From positions 1-8,922 of the forward strand of contig JAATVL010000180.1 of NCBI GenBank assembly GCA_014523525.1: DNA of 8,922 nucleotides, given 5' to 3'. The stretch is from Nitrososphaerales archaeon TH703 (GTDB taxonomy: Archaea; Thermoproteota; Nitrososphaeria; Nitrososphaerales; Nitrososphaeraceae). The notes under the pieces are model-generated. The model saw only the letters and a program-made list of their open reading frames with translations, was not told where the DNA came from and made no database searches. Below, piece by piece: positions 5,965 to 8,922 of the stretch (positions within the stretch are counted from its first letter, which is position 1; each line of letters begins with the position of its first letter). The position numbers and the translations under genes are program-made.

Positions 5965-6023
5965 TGATGATTATCAAAGTTTTAGTAGCAGTAAAATGGA
6001 AAGTAAGAGGTGAATACCTATGA
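5964..6023 (+). CDS. Possible 19-aa coupling peptide between permease and regulator
   Basis: The ATG at 5964 uses the last base of the permease stop (TAATG), and the frame ends at TGA 6021-6023, overlapping the regulator ATG at 6020 (ATGA). It fills the 55-base gap exactly and reads MMIIKVLVAVKWKVRGEYL, a hydrophobic then basic peptide. The regulator's own Shine-Dalgarno site is inside it. It may serve only to carry ribosomes from one gene to the next. A chance open frame of 19 codons cannot be excluded, and no family is known to me. Confidence 0.3.
   Translation: MMIIKVLVAVKWKVRGEYL
6007..6013 (+). promoter_or_regulatory. Shine-Dalgarno site for the MntR-like gene
   Basis: GAGGTGA ends 6 bases before ATG 6020 and fixes this ATG as the start over the later in-frame ATG at 6116. 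Confidence 0.6.
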
Positions 6024-6484
6024 TAAATAACCTCATTACAGGACCGGACAAGGAGAATAGACTAGTGGCTATTCGCGATGCAAATAATGTAAAGAAAGAG
6101 GATCGGACGGACAGAATGGAGGATTATTTGGAAGTAATTTATGAATTGGTACAACAGAAGGGATATGCTACAACCGTAGACATTTCAAATTATCTTAATG
6201 TAAGTTCTCCTAGCGTGACCAAAATGATGCAGAAACTCGATGAAACGGGCTATCTAAAGTATGAAAAATACAGAGGCATTAGACTAACCAATGAAGGGAT
6301 CCGAATTGCTCGTAATATTCGTAACAGACACGGTCTTTTAGCTGAGTTCTTCAAGATAATTGGGGTAGACGAGGAAACCGCGAATAATGATGCAGAAGGT
6401 ATAGAACATCATTTGCATCCCGAAACCATGAAGAAGCTCGAGGAATTCATAAACGAACTAAAAAAGACAACTAAAGGAATATAA
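6020..6484 (+). CDS. MntR/DtxR-family metal-dependent transcriptional repressor
   Basis: The 154-aa product is a winged-helix DtxR/MntR regulator: helix-turn-helix with DISNYLNVSSPSVTKMMQKL (54-73), wing with YEKYRGIRLT (81-90), and a dimerisation/metal domain from about 92. It resembles Bacillus MntR closely from memory (VTKM-QKLD, YEKYRG, IIGVDEE, EGIEHHL). All six MntR manganese ligands have counterparts: D35, E38, H104, E126, E129 and H130. There is no C-terminal SH3-like domain, as in MntR and unlike DtxR. A 27-residue polar N-terminal extension is extra. It is the last gene of the oxidase-permease operon and is probably a sensor of Mn2+ or Fe2+ that represses the operon when metal is plentiful, perhaps at the split site before the oxidase gene. 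Confidence 0.88.
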   Translation: MINNLITGPDKENRLVAIRDANNVKKEDRTDRMEDYLEVIYELVQQKGYATTVDISNYLNVSSPSVTKMMQKLDETGYLKYEKYRGIRLTNEGIRIARNIRNRHGLLAEFFKIIGVDEETANNDAEGIEHHLHPETMKKLEEFINELKKTTKGI

Positions 6485-6931
6485 ACTTTGAAAAATTCAA
6501 GAATAACGTTACCTTATTTTCATTTTATAAAAAATTATATTTTGGCAGGATAAAGTCACCCACAGTATAAGTTGTGATCATTAGATGAGATTTTCAAACT
6601 TTTTCTGAAATGGTTTTAGAGAAATAATTTTAGATAAAGTCAAACCAAGCTCTTACCACGTTCAATAATGTAGTATTCATTCTGTAACCAGCATAACAGA
6701 ACATACATGGATCTTTTCTATCTTTGCTATAAGAACTCAAATCAAACTTGTTGTTCAGCTTTTGGAAGATTAATATGTATTTAGTAAGTTGATACTGTCG
6801 GTAGGTTCTTAAGAGGACGATATTAATACTATTTATAATCAAAATTGAAACAAATTCTCTATTTTCTTGGTCAACCTGGAACAAAGAAAGACTATATTCG
6901 TGATAACTACATCAATAGGAAGTTCACCTAA
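6485..6931. other. AT-rich intergenic region
   Basis: Beyond the operon terminator I see no reliable gene. A minus-strand 84-codon frame (6630-6884, TTG start) contains PCMFC but only one Cys pair, no recognisable fold and no good start signal. A plus-strand frame opening with TTG at 6845 runs 28 codons to TAA 6929-6931, directly against the zinc-ribbon start. TATA-like TTTATAAT (6832-6839) and CTATATTC (6891-6898) may serve the following gene. Confidence 0.4.
6514..6527 (+). terminator. T-rich terminator after the MntR-like gene
   Basis: TTATTTTCATTTTA lies about 30 bases past the stop; T-tract clusters of this kind end archaeal transcripts. Confidence 0.3.
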
Positions 6932-7099
6932 TTGAAGACTTTACTCTATGTCAAGTCCATTAGTGCTCAGCCAAAGAAAAAAATTAAATTCTGTATCACG
7001 TGTGCGAAAGTAGCGACACAAATAGCATGCTTTGAGGTTGGAGACAATGTTACAGTCGTTGAAAAATACTGCGATACTTGTATTAGTAATATTAAATAG
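6932..7099 (+). CDS. Small zinc-ribbon protein (55 aa, TTG start)
   Basis: The frame encodes two Cys pairs, CITC (21-24) and CDTC (47-50), 22 residues apart, a one-zinc ribbon, with a further Cys33 and a Lys-rich run PKKKIKF just before the first pair. It is likely soluble and could bind RNA, DNA or protein; the family is not assigned. The only usual start codon is TTG at 6932, immediately after an in-frame TAA. An out-of-frame ATG at 6948 (MSSPLVLSQ) would join this frame if one base were lost in the A-rich run near 6977-6985, so a small frameshift or sequencing error is possible. It converges on the multi-zinc gene at 7305-7691. Confidence 0.55.
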   Translation: MKTLLYVKSISAQPKKKIKFCITCAKVATQIACFEVGDNVTVVEKYCDTCISNIK

Positions 7100-7149
7100 A
7101 GCTTTTACCTATTAATTTCAGTTATAATAAAAATATGAATCTTAACTGT

Positions 7150-7166
7150 AAACCATACTATGGTTT
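7150..7166. repeat. 17-base palindrome between convergent genes
   Basis: AAACCATA-C-TATGGTTT is a perfect inverted repeat with 8-base arms and a 1-base centre. It lies 50 bases past the zinc-ribbon stop and 139 bases past the end of the opposing gene. The tight centre suits a dimeric protein site better than an RNA hairpin. Confidence 0.4.
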
Positions 7167-7304
7167 GAACACAAGGAAATTTGAATATCTAGTGTAGTTC
7201 TTCAATATGATCATTAATAACATAATTGATAGCAATAACTATTCAACAAATTAGAACATCAGATTAGAACTAAATTTTGATGTGCATGTGTCAAGAATGT
7301 ATTG

Positions 7305-7691
7305 TTACTGTATTCTTAAACTGTCTACTGCATCCATAATAACTTGAGTAGCATGCACTCCAAAATTTGCCTTACAATAGTTTTCATTTGTCAGCTTTGA
7401 ATCAAGGCTATTTGACCTTATCAACTGTGAAACCCTATTTACTGCAGCAAGATAATTCATGGAAGATATCCAAGTCAGTATGATTGTGCATTTATCGCAA
7501 ACTTCAACCTTAACATTAGTCCCATATATTTCCCCACAAAAAACGCATTTGCTATATACTATTGAATTACTAGTCCTAGGAGCATTAATACCAAAATGAA
7601 CTGTATTAAAGCACTCAATACATAAGTGTTGATTACACGTGGAACATGTGTGGTATTCTTCACGTTTACTACATTTTTGACACACTGTCAT
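7305..7691 (-). CDS. Multi-zinc-finger hypothetical protein (128 aa)
   Basis: This is a Cys/His-rich protein. The N-terminus has C4-x2-C7, H14, C16-x2-C19, C24-x2-C27 and H32, a spacing that recalls B-box or other cross-brace fingers holding two zinc ions. A second ribbon follows with C49-x2-C52 and C65-x2-C68. The C-terminal part (about 70-128) is helical, with a lone Cys106, and may mediate protein contacts. There is no signal peptide or transmembrane segment. The ATG at 7691 is preceded by an in-frame stop two codons upstream, so the start is firm. AT-rich sequence near 7746-7758 may hold the promoter, implying a short leader. I cannot name a function; adaptor or nucleic-acid binding roles are typical for such proteins. 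Confidence 0.72.
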   Translation of the reverse strand: MTVCQKCSKREEYHTCSTCNQHLCIECFNTVHFGINAPRTSNSIVYSKCVFCGEIYGTNVKVEVCDKCTIILTWISSMNYLAAVNRVSQLIRSNSLDSKLTNENYCKANFGVHATQVIMDAVDSLRIQ

Positions 7692-7803
7692 TGCTTAGAA
7701 GCACCATGCGCAAGAGATCATCATCAAGTAACGATTGTTATCAACAATTAATATATTCATTATATATCTACTAGTATCATTAATTAGGTAATCCCTCCTA
7801 TAT

Positions 7804-8321
7804 CTAGTTATTTAAATAACTGCAGGTGTGATAAGCCTCTTCACTCATGGGATCATGTTTAAGTTCAACATTCAGTAGTGATCTTATGAAACTTCTAATC
7901 TCTTCTTGGAAGTTTAGAGCCATGTCATTAATAGTAATTGTTTCTTCTTTACCAAGGAATGCATTTTCCAATTCACAGAAGTTAAGAATAATGACTAGAG
8001 AGATATTTTGTGCCGATTTTTTTGTGTTCACATCAGCTTTTGTTACCAGCGCTATTAAGGGAGATACCAGTTATATTGTCGATATCATTCACATTTAACA
8101 TACTATACATGCTGTCTCGAATCCTTTGTGAACTTAAGACCAACGAAGCCATGCCCATGTGTGTTATTAGGTGGTACTTGTTAATCTCCATCAAGTACAC
8201 ACTAGAATCAGTCTACAAGTTCTGCATTGACAGAATTATTAAAAGGGATAAATCCGGACAACATCAAAACAAAGCTAGCACATAACAGTAACAGTATGCT
8301 CTTCATTAGTCTAATTTTCAT
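7804..8321 (-). pseudogene. Secreted hypothetical protein broken by two frameshifts
   Basis: The ATG at 8321, with AGAAGGT a few bases upstream, opens a textbook signal peptide: MKIRLMK, a hydrophobic core, and a likely cleavage after VNA (residue 33). The frame stops at 8208. The next frame opens at 8212 and runs to 8033 (containing MGMASLVLSSQRIRDSMYSM), and a third, open from 8070, carries on to TAG 7804 (NISLVIILNFCELENAF, EEIRSFIRSLL). Each change is +1, as if one extra base were present near 8210 and in the AAAA near 8039. Restored, the product would be about 171 aa. Its start lies 22 bases after the membrane-protein stop, so the two form a transcription unit. I recognise no family. Assembly error is an alternative to decay. 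If not restored, pieces of 37, 52 and 75 aa are left. Confidence 0.55.
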
Positions 8322-8343
8322 TATTACCTTCTATTTAATTTTT

Positions 8344-8859
8344 TTAGAATATCTTTTTCCTTGAGCTAAATACATGTATGCGTCTTACAATTAAATTAAT
8401 GGCTAAATAAGAGAAACACGAGGCTATAATAGATGCTATTATTGCAGCTTGTACCGGCTGATATTCTATTCTCAACAATTCAAGTAGAATGAAGAACTTT
8501 GATACATTGTTGATAATATCAAATATAGAATCAGCAAATATCATCTTTGTTACTATTTGTTTTAGAATACCAATATTCAATTTTCCAGTAAGTTTTTTTG
8601 TATATATCGCCTTATTATCAAGATGAAAAAGAATAACAAAAATTACTTTAGAGGAGATGAATCCGGATATTACAGTTAATGTAGAAGTTGCAAACTCATC
8701 AATGGAATATTTCGTACATACATATGCAACGATAAGACTAACAATAAAACCAACCGAACCTGAAAGTAGTAAATTCTTGTTGAGAGATATGGTGCTGGTA
8801 TACTTCATATAAAATTTTGTGAGGTAATTTGTTATTTTACTACCAGGTTTTCCTTTCAT
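8344..8859 (-). CDS. Four-helix integral membrane protein, function unknown
   Basis: The 171-aa product has a basic N-terminus (KGKPGSK) and four hydrophobic segments at about 30-49, 57-80, 105-128 and 135-158, ending in a basic tail SSRKKIF. The arrangement of four helices with charged ends recalls GtrA-like or other small archaeal membrane proteins, but I see no diagnostic motif, so the function is open. Start ATG 8859 is supported by a TATA box about 43 bases upstream, giving a leader of roughly 17 bases. It is the first gene of a unit with the broken secreted-protein gene 22 bases downstream, suggesting they once worked together at the membrane. Confidence 0.7.
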   Translation of the reverse strand: MKGKPGSKITNYLTKFYMKYTSTISLNKNLLLSGSVGFIVSLIVAYVCTKYSIDEFATSTLTVISGFISSKVIFVILFHLDNKAIYTKKLTGKLNIGILKQIVTKMIFADSIFDIINNVSKFFILLELLRIEYQPVQAAIIASIIASCFSYLAINLIVRRIHVFSSRKKIF

Positions 8860-8897
8860 TTAATAGTCTATAGAGCAAACAATCATTTAGGAGTACT

Positions 8898-8907
8898 TAT
8901 ATAAAAT
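8898..8907 (-). promoter_or_regulatory. TATA box of the membrane-protein gene
   Basis: On the minus strand the sequence reads TTTTATATAA, centred about 43 bases before ATG 8859, which predicts transcription starting near 8876. Confidence 0.45.
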
Positions 8908-8922
8908 AACTTATTTCGAAGA

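Noticed and set aside
6630..6884. Minus-strand 84-codon ORF with PCMFC
   Set aside because: TTG start, one Cys pair only, no clear promoter or family; possible but not supported.
7847..8285. Two plus-strand ORFs (83 and 91 codons)
   Set aside because: They are antisense to the frameshifted secreted-protein gene and gain their openness from it.

Overview
The window is AT-rich archaeal DNA, most likely from an ammonia-oxidising thaumarchaeote of the Nitrososphaera/Nitrosocosmicus type. The evidence is an archaeal SUI1/eIF1 gene, TATAAATAAA-type promoter boxes about 31 bases ahead of start codons (leaderless transcription), several tiny zinc-ribbon proteins, and a multicopper oxidase - ZIP permease - MntR/DtxR cluster of a kind I associate with that group. 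The genus is inference. I saw no rRNA, tRNA, CRISPR array or intact mobile element.

Left part (1-3241): a small zinc-ribbon protein and a 52-residue acidic/coiled protein lie on the minus strand in one frame, separated by a single TGA. Next comes a minus-strand N-formylglutamate amidohydrolase-like gene, divergent from a Rieske ferredoxin-like gene, then eIF1. Three diverged copies of a ~65-base direct repeat (824, 2028, 2628) bracket the hydrolase and Rieske genes. Part of the repeat resembles the reverse complement of tRNA 3' ends, so these may be scars of integration.

Centre (3497-6484): a tight plus-strand operon encodes a membrane-anchored two-domain multicopper oxidase, a ZIP metal permease with an added N-terminal anchor and extracellular domain, and an MntR-type regulator with all six expected metal ligands. 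Oxidase and permease overlap by 4 bases. Permease and regulator are bridged by a 19-codon ORF that overlaps both neighbours. Split DtxR-box-like half-sites flank the oxidase TATA box, suggesting autoregulation by metal. The simplest reading is metal oxidation at the cell surface coupled to uptake, with metal-dependent repression; the metal (Mn, Fe, Zn or Cu) cannot be read from the sequence.

Right part (6485-8922): an AT-rich gap, a 55-residue zinc ribbon on the plus strand, a 128-residue multi-zinc protein on the minus strand, and a two-gene minus-strand unit made of a four-helix membrane protein followed by a secreted protein. The secreted protein has an intact signal peptide but needs two frameshifts to be read through, so it looks like a recent pseudogene or an assembly error.
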